From NCBI GenBank assembly GCA_016201185.1, contig JACQDG010000251.1, positions 1 through 5,773 of the forward strand: DNA of 5,773 bases, given 5' to 3'. Source of the stretch: Acidobacteriota bacterium (GTDB taxonomy: Bacteria > Acidobacteriota > Terriglobia > Bryobacterales > JACQDG01). This document shows, piece by piece, positions 5,310 through 5,773 of the stretch; the stretch's first letter is position 1, and the number at the start of each line of letters is the position of its first letter. The notes under the pieces are model-generated. The model was not told the DNA's origin and did no database searches. It saw nothing but the letters and a program-made list of their open reading frames with translations. Made by a program: the position numbers and the translations under genes.

Positions 5310-5773
5310 ATGGCAAACAGAAAATGGCTTGCGCCAGGGTTTATCGGTATGGCGGTCTTTCTCGCCGGCGGCCCGCTCATGGCTCTGCAAAGCCGGGAAC
5401 CGGCCTCGGAGTTGGACTGCAATGACGGCTGGCATAACGACCGGCTGGAAACATTTTGCGAAATGCGCGAGCATACGCTTCCGGCGACCGCGGGATCGAT
5501 CCGCGTTGACGGTCGGGAAAACGGTGGGGTATCAGTGAAAGGCTGGAGCCGCGATTCCATCCTGGTGCGGGCGCAAGTGGAGACGGCCGCGGAAACCGAA
5601 AAAGAGGCCGAGGGACTGGCCCGCGAGATCCGCATCGAAACCGCCGGGGCGCAAATTCAAGCCGAAGGTCCGTCGAGCCGCAGCCGGCGCCGCTGGTCGG
5701 TGAGCTATGAGGTTTTTGTCCCGCGCCAATCCTCGCTTTCCTTGCGAACGCACAACGGCGGCATCAGTATCTC
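5310..5773 (+). CDS. Secreted DUF4097 family protein, 3' end cut by window edge
   Basis: The first 154 codons are present and the frame is open at the window edge. The N-terminus MANRKWLAPG, then an apolar segment to about residue 24 (ending near LMALQ), looks like a Sec signal peptide. After it comes a Cys-containing segment (ELDCNDGWHND, then FCEMREHTL) and then the start of a beta-strand-rich domain: GSIRVDGRENGGVSVKGW, ILVRAQVET, IQAEGP, a basic SSRSRRRW, then SVSYEVFVPRQSSLSLRTHNGGISI. The repeated short strands and the final VPR...THNGGISI pattern are typical of DUF4097 (putative adhesin, beta-helix-like) proteins, which are often found with cell-envelope or sigma-factor genes. The molecular role of the family is not established. 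The start is fixed by the AGGAGG at 5298-5303. The two cysteines could form a disulphide in the periplasm (inference). Most of the DUF4097 domain lies beyond the window. Confidence 0.85.
   Translation, partial: MANRKWLAPGFIGMAVFLAGGPLMALQSREPASELDCNDGWHNDRLETFCEMREHTLPATAGSIRVDGRENGGVSVKGWSRDSILVRAQVETAAETEKEAEGLAREIRIETAGAQIQAEGPSSRSRRRWSVSYEVFVPRQSSLSLRTHNGGISI

Noticed and set aside
4611..5635. Minus-strand open frames opposite the TIM-barrel and DUF4097 genes
   Set aside because: They are shadows of plus-strand genes with clear motifs; no domain or ribosome binding site was seen.

Overview
The window looks like part of a moderately GC-rich Gram-negative chromosome. The mix of a decaheme cytochrome/outer-membrane barrel pair, a Tat-exported xylose-isomerase-like TIM barrel protein and a DUF4097 protein recalls Acidobacteriota (Solibacter/Bryobacter-like). 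That placement is inferred from gene content only. No RNA genes, CRISPR arrays, insertion sequences or prophage genes were seen.

Layout, left to right. (1) Positions 1-822, minus strand: a nearly complete DUF72 (YecE-like) protein whose 3' end is cut by the window edge. It has a well-formed promoter at 872-900. (2) 832-1156: a roughly 325-base intergenic stretch holding that promoter and a GC-rich hairpin that probably terminates the next operon. (3) 1157-4137, minus strand: a two-gene operon. A secreted decaheme c-type cytochrome (DmsE/MtrA type, ten CXXCH motifs) comes first, followed by a 683-residue outer-membrane beta-barrel of MtrB/PioB size; the two genes overlap by ATGA. (4) 4138-4283: a compact divergent control region with a plus-strand promoter and a perfect 7-bp dyad. 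(5) 4284-5226, plus strand: a Tat-signal TIM-barrel sugar phosphate isomerase/epimerase-like gene, broken by one frameshift in a T5 run near its 3' end. (6) 5310 to the window end, plus strand: the first 154 codons of a secreted DUF4097 protein with a consensus ribosome binding site.

The most notable system is the cytochrome/barrel pair. It resembles the periplasmic-cytochrome-plus-porin core of transmembrane electron conduits (MtrAB, PioAB, DmsEF). In such conduits a multiheme cytochrome sits inside a beta-barrel sheath and carries electrons across the outer membrane. No extracellular multiheme cytochrome (MtrC/OmcA type) or terminal reductase is encoded here, so the electron donor, acceptor and direction cannot be read from the window. 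The second notable point is the frameshift: because of it, the unshifted reading frame stays open from the TIM-barrel gene straight into the DUF4097 gene, which would mislead automatic gene calling.
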